Translations under genes and position numbers: made by a program
In this document: positions 24,166 to 36,120 of the stretch, piece after piece
How the letters are laid out: every line of letters begins with the position of its first letter
Numbering within the stretch: the first letter of the stretch is position 1
DNA from: Iris pallida
Lineage: Eukaryota > Streptophyta > Magnoliopsida > Asparagales > Iridaceae
Direction of reading: 5' to 3'
NCBI GenBank assembly: GCA_029216955.1
Contig: JANAVB010010791.1
Coordinates: forward strand, 4,112,833-4,176,832
Length of the DNA: 64,000 nt
Notes under the pieces: generated by a model
Databases searched by the model: none
The model's input: only the letters and a program-made list of their open reading frames with translations
What the model was told of the DNA's origin: nothing

Positions 24166-24173
24166 TATAAATA
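24166..24173 (+). promoter_or_regulatory. TATA box of the Gypsy-2 LTR
   Basis: TATAAATA in the context CCCTATAAATAAAAGGAG lies about 280 bases before the primer-binding site, where the U3/R border of a 5' LTR would be expected. The start site and activity are inferred. Confidence 0.5.
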
Positions 24174-24455
24174 AAAGGAGTGTTTCTTTGATAAAGAGAC
24201 TTCGAAATCTTCACAACTTCCGGATCCTCTTGATTGGCAACCCCAGAGTTCCAATCACAAGCACCAGAAAGCCAGAGCAAGCTCAAATCATTGTCAGATC
24301 GTCAACGGAGTAAAGGAGCCGCTGTAATGCTCGATCTCTACCGTCATACTTCTCCATAAAACTCTATACTTAGATCTCCTGTTTAGGAATCGATTGTACT
24401 CTTTTATACGTTTAATATACAAAAAGTTCGTATAACCTTGTCATGTCAAATAAGA

Positions 24456-24474
24456 TGGCAACTCTGCTGGGGAC
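24456..24474 (+). other. Gypsy-2 primer-binding site (tRNA-Arg type)
   Basis: TGGCAACTCTGCTGGGGAC matches the complement of the 3' end of plant tRNA-Arg (TGGCGACTCCACTGGGGA) at about 15 of 18 positions. Tat/Ogre-type gypsy elements are known to use tRNA-Arg. It marks the internal edge of the 5' LTR and supports the plus orientation. Confidence 0.8.
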
Positions 24475-26580
24475 TTCCTTCTCCTCCAACGAAAAAGTGG
24501 TGATGCAATATGACGACAACTTGCTGGGATCTTCTCAGAAGACGTTGGTCGTACGTTTCGACCAACAAGCTTTTGAAGATATTCTTTCTAAGGAGAAGTC
24601 GAGTCCTTCGAAGCGGTTCGTAAAATCGAAGAAGACTCGACGCACCTCGGTGCCGAAGGCAGCTGCAATGAGCAACACGACGGAGGGGACTGCACTTCAG
24701 AACCTTCTGAACGATGAAGCCTCGAAGAAGATTTCGGCTGCTGCTGACATGCCGCTTCGCTCAGTTCCCAATTCGAAAAAAGCAGCAAGGAGTACAGCTC
24801 CCCTACGGCGGGCCTGACAAAGGCACAACGCCGAAGGAAGCGTGCAATGGTCCACCCATGAACGGAGGAGGCTGTGCAGGCGAGAACTTCTGTCTTTGAT
24901 AGAATTGCCTACCCTTCAGGTAAGGCTATATTGGATTCTAATGCTACGCACCTTTTAGGGGTAACGTAAAGAAGTCCAAGGCGGCACGTGCCTTACACAG
25001 CCAAATTGCTATGCCAACTACTTTGTTGGACTCTGAATACTACGCACCTTCTAGGGGTAGTAGGAAAAAATCTATGGCAGCATGCGCTTCGTGCGATCAA
25101 AGTACTATGCCGACGGCACGCCAAAGGCCCGTGTTGACAGTCACGCGTGCAACCAATAGAAAGCTATACAAAACTGGTCCGAGTGCTTCCATGCCTCGAC
25201 CGATGAAACCCTGCTGTCACTTGAGTGCTCATACATACGATTCAAGCGAGGGGGTACCTACTATCGAGATAGACTCGTGCGAACAGTATTCCTGTAAGCA
25301 TGGAAGGAGTCTCCCTCATCAGCAACTCTCTAATCAGAACCTAAGCATGTCTCACGTGCAGGAACTAAGAAGAGAGAAGCTATCTCCACATCCTCACTCT
25401 TGCGTGCAGCTTCCCTACATGCACGAAAGGAATACAGGAGTGGAGACCTCAACAACTCTCCACAAGCGTAAAGCGAGGAAGGGGTCTACGGTGCAAGGTG
25501 TGTCTAAACCAAGGCACACCTGCACCCAGATCACCATCAACTGCTGCTGTTGCCAAACAGCCGCGTCGACACCAATGAGGCAGTCTGTCTTCCAAAGACT
25601 GTAACCGATGGCATATGGTGAAGAAGAAAATGAACTCTACGTTGCTTCATGCAACGTGGCATGGGGTTCTCCGTCTCTCAAGAAGCTTCCCAAGAACCCT
25701 CCCGTGTCCGCCAATAAGCCAAAAACTGGTCTGGAGATAGCAAGACAGTACTGTCCAGTACAGGTGTGTTCCAAGACACGCGCTCTAAATCTGAATCCTT
25801 GGCGTAAGGAGATGACGCTGCGGATGCAATATTAGCTGGGGCTGGCCAACCCTCCACCATTCATGACAATCCTGCCTTCCAATCCAATGAGGGACTGTAT
25901 GACACAGATACCTCCGTAGGCGTAGGTAGCCAAAAAGCTGGGGTAGCAATTTCACTGAGTCTGAGGATGATTGCAATCTATCGGTTTATCATCAAGATGA
26001 CGGGACTCATGCGTCTGAGCCAGAGAGTGAAAGATCCACCATCCCTTCTACCCATCCGTATATGATGTCCGTGTTTATGGTCGAAGGCGACGACGTGGAT
26101 AGCAGCGAAGGATCCAGTCAGCAAAAACGTATAGAAGCCCTTGATACGGGCCCAAATACGTTGAACGATACTGTAAAGACCATGGCTTCCGTCGTCTTGG
26201 AGATCAAAAAGAAATTGACACCCACTGTCTCCACCCCTGTAAACTAAGAGTTAGGGACTAACGACGGGTCCAATACGCCTCATATCCTGAGCCAAGCAGT
26301 GCCCCCGTCATCTACTCCATCAACAATAGGACGTATAATGTCGAGTAAAGTACAACAGGCCCTCAAAGAGTTGTACGCTCGCTATGATGCCAAACAAAAG
26401 TGAGAATCACTCCAAAAGATGGGGATTCGACGACCATATCAGGCCGAATGGGATAATAGATCTATCCTTCCAAATATAATTCATAAATGCTCACATCGTT
26501 CGATGCAAATGATTCTTCCCGTCGATACTTCAGGTACTTTGCCTCAGTAACAGGGCATCTACCAAAAGACCAAAGAGACC
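24475..26580 (+). pseudogene. Gypsy-2 leader and decayed ORF1 / N-terminal gag region
   Basis: Open stretches at 24443-24817 (rich in Ser/Lys, with KSKKTRRTSVPKAAA) and 25011-25604 (basic and Cys-rich) lie in different frames. A further short one, 26062-26247 (VEGDDVDSSEGSSQQKR), precedes the conserved gag end. None matches a domain I recognise. Ogre-like elements carry an extra ORF between the primer-binding site and gag, so one of these may be its remnant. No other gene is seen. Confidence 0.4.
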
Positions 26581-26583
26581 TAC

Positions 26584-28310
26584 TCCTTCAACGACGAAGA
26601 CATACTAGAACTCTTCGATATGCTGACGAAGGGTGGCAAGCTTCAGTTCCCGCCTCCTAAGCATCCCGATAAAGTGGGGATGGTGGACAATCCAAAATAT
26701 TGCCACTACCACCAGTATGTTCACCATTCGACATATGACTACTATGTGTTGAAAAGACTGATCCAGCGCCTCATCGACGCCATTGTCATTTCGCTCGACT
26801 ACGAGGAAAAGACTATCATTGCTAACATGGTCACTCTCTAATTCGAAAGTTTTTTGAGAACAGAGGCTCAAAATGGCATAGTCCCCATCCCGAGAGCAAT
26901 GATGGAAGTAGTCAATCTTCCACAGGCCTGTGAATACACTCAAAGCCTAATCCCATTTACAACGTTGTGAGGTGAAGTGATGTGGATCCATCCTAATCTT
27001 GCCCCAGACATGATGGTGACGATAGCGTACTCTGTCAAGGGAAAGAAAGTCAAGTCAGGTCATACGGCTTCTACATCGGCTGATGACACTCTGGTTACCA
27101 CTTGTTCGGCTTACCAGCGAGAAGAAAATCAAGCTCCGAAAGAGGAAACACCTCCCCCTGTTGCGACCACCGCCTCCGATATATCGGAAGCAGGCCCATC
27201 TCAAGCCCCTACCACAAACAAATAAAGGGAGAAGGAGGTTCGCTTTGACAAACCTCTGAGAAAATACTCGGCAGTAGGACAGATCAAGCCCTAAAACTTT
27301 GACATATTGGCACAACTGGCTAATACTTCGGCTCGACTGTCACTCTTCGAGCTCATCTATTTCTCTAAAGAGAGTCGAGACACCCGTAACAAAGCTTTGT
27401 AGAATGCTGACTCCTTCCTCACTCAGGTGCAACCGTCCAAGGAAGACCCTGCTGCATGTCCACATTGTCACAATATGGGCGAGGTGATTCCTAACATCAC
27501 CTTCATCCAGCAGGGCATGTTGCTGAAGAACAACCGACACAATAGGCCCCTGTACTACACAGGGTATGTTGGTGCCATTAAGGTCGATCGTATCCACATC
27601 GATTATGGATCTTCTCTAAGCATCATCCCTTTGAGTTTACTCCAACCTTTAGGGATCCCAATGCGTCGACTAACTACATCAAACACTACAATCAGCAGCT
27701 TCAACGCTAGAAAAAGTGAGCCCCTGGGCAAGATTTGTCTAAAATGCCAAATAGGTGATCTCCAGACTGACGTAACTTGCTACGTCATTGACGTCGATAT
27801 AAACTACAACATGTTGTTGGGACGACCATGGATTCATGAGTACATGATCATGCCCTTCACTCTCCATCAATGCATAAAATATGTCGCCAGTGATGGGACC
27901 ATTAAATCGAGTTCGCTGACATTGACCCATTCCGAGGACTCGAAGCATACTGTACAAATGCTGAGCTGTACAAGTCAGTCCCTTGGAACGATAATGTTAA
28001 TGATGCCGACGACGAGACAGATACTGTATCGGAAAGCGCAGTTGTTGAGAAAGAACCGTTGAGGGTTCGATTGAAGAAAAAACTTTCCAAAATATCAGCT
28101 CCATTCGTCATCAAGCTTTGAGGCAAGGCTTCAGCTCGGTCACCTTCGATAATATCAGCCGTTAGCCAGGAGCCTATGCAAATAAGGCTTTCCCCGGAAG
28201 GCTCCAAAGCCAACTTTGAAGTCGCAAGAACCTCCGACTACAGCCCCTTTGGTAGTCAAGTTGAAGGAAAAACCACCTCCACCTTCTCTCATGGCAGCCC
28301 TAGTACTTAC
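26584..28310 (+). pseudogene. Gypsy-2 gag C-terminus and protease
   Basis: The segment DILELFDMLTKGGKLQFPPPKHPDKVG and its continuation PKYCHYHQYVHHSTYDYYVLK is the typical C-terminal gag block of Tat/Ogre elements. A stop near 26841 and a frame change near 26968 follow. Protease is at about 27535-27960: RPLYYTGYV, then IHIDYGSSLSIIPLSLL (D-Y-G-S-S at the active site, where D-x-G is expected), then NMLLGRPWIH. After 28062 the frame decays. The coding line ...ALVLT breaks at 28310, where a solo LTR is inserted, and resumes as TDEEL at 45910. Confidence 0.82.
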
Positions 28311-29112
28311 TGTAACCCCGCTTCCCAGAATTTTAATTTTTGATTATTTCCTGATATTGTAGAATTTTAGAAATTATTATTTTCGATTTACCTTGATAAA
28401 TATTACTACCTGGTTATTAATAGTTTTATTATATTTTATTTAAGGAAATAATTGTTATTTCAGGAATTAAGGAGAAAACTCTAGCAAGTACCTTGAGTGG
28501 TCCCTAAGAATCCTAACCACCTTTCTAACAACCTATAATAACTTTCCTAACAAACTTTTAGGAGTAATCTGCAAATAACAATTGGGGGAATACCTAAGTG
28601 CAAATAACCCATTTCTTTTTCCCTTCCTATAAAGCCCATTGAGGAGAGAGAAATGAGTCATCACTCTCATTTCATTCTCAACATAACCGAACTCTCCAAA
28701 CCGAGCACCCACCCCTAAATCTCTTTCTCCTAAATTCCTTCAAACCCTAATCCAAAGTTCGGATGGCGACGATGATGGACGCTCTCTCCGGTGACTAGAC
28801 CTCCTCGGCATCGGCGCTCGACCGTACGAACCTTCTCCGGCGGCTATTCCTCGGTGACTTCGTCTCCTACTCTTCGGCGAGGACCGCACGAGGATTCCTC
28901 TCCATCAGCATGGTGATTTTGATCACCTCGAGCAGATCTGGTCTCCCCGATGTTGCAGACGCACCACCTCCACGTCAGTGAGCTTCTCCAACTCGGCCGT
29001 TCGGATCTGGGCCTTTTCACAGAGGATCGACGAGTTCCTTTCGAGGAGTAGTCAACTCTTGGTAAGTCTCGATCTAGGCTCATGTTGTTCTTAGAATTTA
29101 GGGATCGATTAA

Positions 29113-30421
29113 TGTTATTGTCGGGGCACAATTTTTTGATGGAAAACTAAGAAAATGAAACAATTGTAAAAACAATGTTTCAAATCAACATTTCAAAGAA
29201 GGTGATTCTGAATTACGAGAATCTAAAAAGATTTCGTAATCAACAGCAATCGATCGTAGTACTTCTAAAAAGAAGTTACAATCAGAATTACTGGCAGCAA
29301 CGAAGAAGGTGACTGGCAAAAGATGGAAGATGGCCTGCTGGGGTGAATGATCACCGTTGCTCAAAGCTTTATTCGCCCTACACGAACAGCTTCCAGGAAC
29401 CAGCAAGTTCGTCGGAGAACTTGGAACACTCTTGCTCTTCTGACTCCTCGGACGGTCACGAACTCCCGTACAAAAGCAACGCTGGTGCGGCGCCTTTCCT
29501 CTCTCTCTCTCTCTCGATGGCTACTGGAAGATCAGAACTGTGTTAAAGAACACTTCTGAATACTCTGTTTACTTGTGCTAAAAAATACTCGTAACTTTCT
29601 GTGGTGGCTTCTCTTTCTATTCTGTCATAAGCCTTGAGAGAGAGAGGTTGCCTTATATTGGCCCTGCAGCAACTGTTCGGTTGCCACAAAGTTAGGGACG
29701 TGGTAAAAACTACCCCGAACATGTAGCAGCCGCCCAGAACATGCAAACGCACGTTCTGCTGCCAACTGTACGCACCTTGCTCTCCTTGCACTCTGTGCAC
29801 TGAGCTGCGCATACTGCGTGCACTGTACGCATTGCGCACACTGTGCACGCAGTACAAACAGCACAACCCAGCACAACTCGAACAACCCGCGCAACCCAGC
29901 ACAACCCAGCACAACCCAGCACAACCCGCGTAACCCAATGCAACCAAGCACAACCTGGACGCAACCTGGACAACACAACTGGGCTTGCGCAACTGGGCAT
30001 GCACAACTGAGCAGCGCAACTGGGCTTGCACAACGTGGTAGCGCAAGTGGCTCGCGCAACGAGCATAACTAAAGCATACTATACGCCTAGCGACGATGCT
30101 GACGTGCTAAGTGTAAAGTGCGCCAACAAAATGCCACATTATGCCTCATGAGCCCATGAGCCCGAGTCCGAGTCGCTAAGCCCCTACGGGGCTTAGCTCC
30201 TATGGAAATAAATTTCCCAAGAGCAAAAAGCATGAATGCTTTTATTGTTGATTTTAGCCTTTTTTTCCGTTAGAAAAATAATCCCACATGGCAAACCCAT
30301 GTGCACCTCCACACCACATGTGCAACTCCAATAATAGCAAAGCTAATATATAGAGATACAAACTCTTTGGCCTATCCGATGTGGGACTAAAGTTTCTAAA
30401 GGAAAGGCCAAAACTCCAACA
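29113..30421 (-). repeat. Copia-2 3' LTR (1309 bp)
   Basis: In plus coordinates it runs TGTTATTGTCGGGG ... AACTCCAACA. It aligns with 38345-39346 plus 43197-43406 over its whole length. It includes a cytosine/adenine-rich tract of CAACCCAGCA-type repeats (about 29870-30060) and a perfect 9-bp-armed palindrome CTAAGCCCC-TAC-GGGGCTTAG at 30176-30196. It has two CGAGTC hexamers, against seven in the 5' LTR. Confidence 0.92.
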
Positions 30422-31505
30422 ATCCCCCACATATCTCTATATATGGGTATAAGTGTTCCCCACAGTAACTGTCCATCATGCATTAGGAGAGATGTCGCTG
30501 GCGACTTGAATCTTTTCGTATGGATTAAAAATCAGACTATAATACAAGAATGGACTAAGCCTTGAATTCTGCATCATAGCTAAAATTCTTTCCACTCACA
30601 TAATGTAGTTACATGTGCTTCTGGCTACACATTAAAGACCCTGTGCCGGCCTGGTTTTAGTGTATAATTTTGGGCGTCTACAAGTTTACCCTCAAGAGAC
30701 GGCCTGATATCTCTTTGTCCATACACTATAGGTGAGTTCATTGTAAAGAGACATGGCATAAAGTGCTTTGCGCTTCCCTTGCGGTGCTACGCCACCATGA
30801 CATGGCTTAAAGCCGAGGCCTTATCCCGTACCGGGAACCTCATCGTAGTGTCATACTACTGTAGCATGAGGCAACCGCCACTTTGTAGTGCCAAACTACC
30901 CAGCATGAAGCCTTAGGCTCCCTTGCGGTGTTACGCCGTAACAACTTGGCTTGCAAGGCCGAGGCTTTATCCCTAACAGGGTACCTCATCGTGGTGTCGT
31001 TCCACTATAACATGAGGAACTTCTCCTCTTTGTAGTGCTGACTACACCCCTCTTTATATTTAACATACAACATTAGGCTAACTGCCTATTTGCGGTGCTA
31101 CGCCGCTGTGACTTGGCCTGCAAAGCCGAGGCTTTATCCCATTCCTGGGCAGCACCCCACATATAGGAACCTCATTGTGGAGTCACCCCACTGTAGCATA
31201 GAGTTTCACTCCTTGTAGTGCTTCTCTACCGTGCTTCCTATAAAGCACACCAGGCATTCTCTGTCTGAGAACTCATTAAGACAATTAAGCCAACCTTTCC
31301 ACAGGAACCGTTTTTTGTAGAAAACAACAGTAGACAACTGTGGTTATAGGTCCGTAACCTCTCCATGCCCAATAGAACATGTACCCACCATTCCTGATAT
31401 TCTTTCGATTAGTGGTCCTCCCTTGAACCAAAAGCTAGATGCCTATTAGATAAATCTTTAAACTAATAGCATAAAACTTTATGGTAGGAATACAATAATA
31501 CATTA
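30422..31505 (-). other. Copia-2 polypurine tract and long 3' untranslated region with tandem repeats
   Basis: The minus strand reads TGTGGGGGAT directly before the LTR, a polypurine tract. Between it and the RNase H stop lies about 1.07 kb without coding sequence. It holds three imperfect tandem copies of a roughly 150-bp unit (about 30772-30910, 30911-31078, 31079-31260), each with GCGGTGcTACGCC, then GCCGAGGCTTTATCCC, then ACCTCATcGTgGTGTC and TTTGTAGTGC. Confidence 0.75.
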
Positions 31506-32830
31506 TCAGAATGCCTTCAAGCCTATTTTACAAGCTGTGTCATCGACCAGCTGGTGCTTGAGGCCCTTGGTGAACGGATCTGCCAGGTTCTCCTGACTCC
31601 GAATATCAATCACTGCAATAACACCTCTTTTGATAAGATCGTGTACTACCCTGTGCTTCAATCGCATAGTCCTCTTCTTTCCGTTGAAGAGGTCATTTGA
31701 TGCCACCGTCGCAGTCGCCTGGTTGTCGCAGTATATCGGTATTGTCGGTATTTATGCCCCAACCACTGGAAGATCGTACATGAGCTCCCGAAGCCATTCT
31801 GCTTCCTCGGCCGCGGTATCAAGTGCAAAGAACTCAGATTCCATGGATGATCGCGAGAGCATAGTCTGCTTCTTCGACTTCCACGATATAGCAGCTCCAC
31901 CCATTGTGAAAATGAATCCACCTGTGGACCTCTCGCTCTCTACCTCTGAGCACCAGCTGGCATCACTGAAGCCTTCCACTACCGGCGGATCTCCGCTGTA
32001 GTACAGTGCATATGTCTGAGTCTTCTTGAGATATCTCATAACCCGTTTCACAGCTTTCCAGTGTTCAGCACCTGGGTTGCTCGTGAAACGACTCAGCATT
32101 CCCACGACGAAAGCTATGTCAGGCCTTGTGGCAGTAGTAGCATACAACAAACTTTCGATTACGCTTGTATACTCCAGCTGCCTGACGCTTTCCCCTGAAT
32201 TAGGCTTCAGCTTCAGATCACACCTGTACGGCGTATCGATCCCTGGAAGATCCCGATACCCATAACGAGTGGTCATTTTCTCAATATAATGAGACTGTGA
32301 CAGCGCTAGTATAGTGTCTGTCCGGATGATCTTGATCCCTAAGATCACATCAGCTTTCCCCAAGTCCTTCATACTGAACTTGCTTGAGATGAATTTCTTT
32401 GTCTCCGTGACACAGCTAATATCCGTACCTAGGATAAGCATGTCTTCCACGTACAGACAAACGATCACACCTCTTCCATCAGCGAACTTCGTGTAAACAC
32501 ACTTGTCCGTATCGCTGACCATGTAGCCATTTGATCGTATAACTTTGTCAAATTTCTCATGCCACATCTTGGGAGCCTGTTTAAGACCGTACAAAGATTT
32601 CACCAACTTGCAGACTTTGTCTTCAAGACCCCTGATGACAAATCCCTCTGGCTGTTGCATGTAAATCTCTTCGGTCAGCTCGCCATTTAGGAAAGCCGTT
32701 TTCATATCCATCTGATGTATCACCATCTTATGTATTGCTGCGAGAGCAATTAACATTCTTATGGTGGTCATCCGGGATACAGGAGCATACGTGTCAAAAT
32801 AGTCAAACCCCTGCTTCTGAGAAAACCCTT
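31506..32830 (-). pseudogene. Copia-2 reverse transcriptase and RNase H
   Basis: RVT_2 reads LIALAAIHKMVIHQMDMKTAFLNGELTEEIYMQQPEGF, then LYGLKQAPKMWHEKFDKV. The catalytic box is CLYVEDMLILG, with Glu where the second Asp of YVDD is expected. RNase H follows with PGIDTPY, GFSDASWCSEVESERSTGGFIF, ISWKSKKQ and the tail ADPFTKGL ending at 31509. A frameshift occurs near 31755. The enzyme copies element RNA into cDNA; this copy is damaged both by the frame break and, probably, by the active-site change. Confidence 0.92.
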
Positions 32831-33958
32831 GGCTACTAACCTAGCCTTGAACTTGTCAATAGTTCCGTTTGCTTTCATCTTCTTCTTGAAGATCCATTTG
32901 CATCCGATGGATTTCGTTCCTTCAGGAAGATCAACCAACACCCAAGTGTTATTTGAGGTGATAGAATCAAACTCATTGTCAATCGCCTCCTTCCAGAAAT
33001 TGCGTCTCTGGTCTTCATCGCCTCATCATAGGTAAGCGGATCTGCTTCCACATGATAGGTAATAAAGTCACTTCCGAAGTCCTTCGGCCTCCTCACTCGC
33101 TTCGTTGACGGCTCAGCGAGATCTGGTTCAACTTGTTTCAACAACAACATCTTCTTGGACCACATCTTCATTGAAGACATCAGTTTTTGTGCACCCTCAT
33201 TGTTCTCCGGTACATCCGCAAGAATAATATTCTTGTGCCTTGCAAATTTGTCTTTAAAATATTCTGCGTCGCGAGATTCAATGATATGATTTGACTCAAT
33301 ATCAAGAAATCTTCGAGCACTCTTCTCGGCATACCCCAAGAAGATCGACTTAGTAGTCCTTGTCCCAAGCTTCTGAATCTTCAGATCTGGAAGCTTGACA
33401 TATGCCAGACACCCCACACTCGAATGACATTCAAGTTAGGTCTGACCTTGAACCAGAGTTCATGAGGAGTAACGTCTGAAGTTGCATGAGGCACTCTATT
33501 AGAATAAAAGTGGCCGTCAATGCAGCTTCTCCCCAGTAGCACTTAGGAAGACCAGTAGTCAACAACATTGAGTTAATTATTTCTGTTAACGTTCTGTTCT
33601 TCCTCTCTGCTACTCCGTTTGATTGAGGAGAGTACGGAGCCATAGTCTCATTGACAATTCAATATTCTTTGCAGAACGATGCGAATTCATGAGACCTGTA
33701 CTCCCCACCTCGATCACTTCTTATCCTTTTGAGTTATTGTCCAGTCTGTCGCTCAGCTTCGGCTCTGAACTCCTTGAACTTCTCGAATGCTTCGTCTTTA
33801 ACCTTCAGCAAGTAGACGAACGCATACTTTGAGAAGTCATCGATAAGGTTATGAAATACTTTATCCCGGCCTTTGTAGAGAACTGTTTGAAGTCACAGAT
33901 ATCGGAGTGTACCAACTCCAGAAGATCTGTACTTCGATTAACCTGAGGAAAGGGTTTC
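32831..33958 (-). pseudogene. Copia-2 integrase C-terminal part and linker
   Basis: Open pieces 33643-33431 (MAPYSPQSNGVAERKNRTLTE, with the catalytic Glu) and 33417-32875 (GCLAYVKLPDLKIQKLGTRTTKSIFLGY, the GKGY-like end) carry the core end and C-terminal domain. The first part of the core is at 33963-33650 in broken frames. A basic and acidic linker leads to RT (DPLTYDEAMKTRDA). Integrase is cut by solo LTR 2 at 33963/36877. Confidence 0.85.
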
Positions 33959-34678
33959 CTTGTTGTAGTGCCCTAAAATTTGTGATACGTATTTTATACG
34001 TGTTCGTATTTCTGACCCGTATTTCTCTTTTCCTTTGATTAGTTAGTTGTGGTTTATTTTCACATTTAGCATTGTGGTTTAAATTATCATTTATCGTTCA
34101 TGGATTAATTCTGATTAATGGAGCTTGGTTTATTGAGTATTTCATGTTCATCATGGCATTACATTGGCTCGGTTTGGCCTAGCTTGGTTCGGGTTGGGCT
34201 TGGATTGGTTTGGCTTGGTTTGGGCTAGCATGAACCCCTACCTACTACCATCCCATTTATTAACCCCAACTCCTTTCTCTCTCCTCATTACTTTCTTCTT
34301 CCTCCATTAACTTCCTCACCTACCAGGAAGGTCTAGGCAAGTACATCTTGCTTCATGAAGGAACCCAAATTTTATTGTTCCATTCTCTTCTTTGCAGCAT
34401 TCTAACACTCTTTAGAACTTGGCATTTTCACTTTCTATGGCTAGAATCTTGTAGATCCATATTTATATTAATTTCGGATTTCTTGGGTTTTGATCTATTT
34501 AATCTTGTTATTTTCGAGTTTTGATGGTCCCATGTTGTAGAGCATTTCATTCTGCCCCATTTTGACCTATGGAAGTTTGGATTTGGACTCCGGATGAAGG
34601 TTTTATGGAGCTTGGAAGCATGGATTCTTAGCGTTCTTCTTCTCGAAGCTTGGAGAAGAAGAACAGTGCTAGACTTGA

Positions 34679-35181
34679 CCGCATGAATACTTCATGCGGC
34701 AAGTGATTCGAGCCGCATGGGCCTTCATACGATAGTCCTGGACGCATGGGCTTGACTTGACCGCATGAATATTTCATGCGGCAAGTGCTCTCTCAGCTGC
34801 ATAAACTTTTTTCTGCGAGCAGCATAGGCCCTGATCCTCGAGCCGCATGAGAATCCCCAGACCCAGCCGCATGGACTTCTTAGTCTGGGCCGCATGACCC
34901 TGATTAATCCCAGCCGCATATGCATCTGTTATTTCCGGAGCCGCATGGGCTTCTACTAAGCCGCATGCGCCTGGCCCAGATCCAGCCGCATGGACTTCTC
35001 TTCCGCTAGCCGCATGAGACTCACCTAATTGGGCCGCATGCGCACTTGTCCCCCTGAGCCGCATGCGCCCCTCTTGTCTTGGCCGCATGGGTCCCAGTGA
35101 CCCTGGCCGCATGCGCTCACCTAATTGAGCCGCATGTGTCTTATCCTCCTCTGGCTGCAAAGGCCTGAGCCGCATGACTTT
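34679..35181. repeat. CCGCATG motif array
   Basis: About 16 exact copies of CCGCATG, mostly GCCGCATG, lie at irregular spacing of roughly 20-45 bases, with degenerate copies between. Two copies form perfect palindromes with the arms CCGCATGAA and TTCATGCGG around a 3-base loop (34679-34699 and 34761-34781). The spacers between motifs are unlike each other, so this is not an ordinary tandem satellite. Confidence 0.85.
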
Positions 35182-36081
35182 CTAATAACCCTGTGTATTA
35201 TTATTTATCATTAATTATCCATGTTTTGTAACTCCTTATTGTATATTTTTACGCCCATTTTATATCCTTACGCCATTTGTCATGAACTTGATAATCCCGA
35301 ATTTATTTATTATGTTTGGAATGATAATTGAACATGCTTGATAGTGGCCCGTCGTGGTGCACTCCTGACATGATAACTTGACCTGCTAATTCATGACACG
35401 ACAGTGACCCGTGGTGGTGCACTCTTGACAAGTACCCTGACATGCATGATAGTGGCCCGTCGTGGCGCACTCTTGACAAATTAATTTATTAGCCTGGACA
35501 CCGTGGTTGTTTGCATGGATTGTGCTTGTATAAACTACGAGTCCTGTGTGTCTTGCATCATGTCTAGGGCATGATCCCTGAGTACCACGGTCAGGGATTC
35601 ATACTGAATCTGGCTAGGCTAATGACTAGATTGATCAAATAGTTCATGGAGAATTTCCCAGTTACCTGTTGTCCCTTTGGTCCCAGCCTTATATATATAT
35701 ACATGGGATTTGTTGCTATCCGTCGAGATGAGCGCACTTCCAGCCCGCCGTCGAGTGTGGTACCTTAGGACACATGTATCTTACTACAGTGTGTCTGCTA
35801 TATCCTGCTATCTTTTACTTTTCTTGCTGGGATCACTCTGGTAGTAACAAACAGGTAATCGAACTTGGAATTCTCATTTGCATCTTGCTAGTAACTAGGC
35901 CTGTGATAACCCTAGTTAGTTAAAGTAGCAAGCCGTACTTACTGCTTGGCTGTGATTGATTGTATGAGAATAATCTGTCTAGTCTTGTCTTGATCCTGTA
36001 CAAGATTGTTACATGTCTCGATTTCTTATATTTACCTTGCCGATAAATGGTGGGAGAAGCCAAGTTTCGTTCAGACGAAGG

Positions 36082-36120
36082 GTTACAACCCCGGTCCTTG
36101 TTTGGTTTACGGGTTATAAC
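36082..36120. other. Conserved LTR hairpin, second family
   Basis: The arms GTTACAACCC (36082-36091) and GGGTTATAAC (36111-36120) pair with one mismatch over a 19-base spacer. The arms, spacer length and spacer sequence closely follow those at 9417-9455 in the Gypsy-1 LTR. Confidence 0.65.

Larger units (their letters stand above)
22191..24443 (+). repeat. Probable Gypsy-2 5' LTR region
   Basis: The right edge is supported: sequence ends ...CTTGTCA at about 24443 and a tRNA-Arg primer-binding site follows at 24456. A TATA box sits at 24166-24173. The left edge is not identified, and no second LTR copy remains in the window for comparison. The interval includes a 49-bp minisatellite (separate entry). 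No coding sequence is recognised in either strand. Confidence 0.5.

Noticed and set aside
29543..30072. Cys/Val/Ala-rich frames of up to 167 codons on both strands
   Set aside because: They lie in the CAACCCAGC-type repeat of the Copia-2 LTR, and the second LTR breaks the frames differently.
34725..35175. Minus-strand frames of 66 and 133 codons rich in His-Ala-Ala and Met-Arg
   Set aside because: They are translations of the CCGCATG array; the residue pattern comes from the repeated motif.
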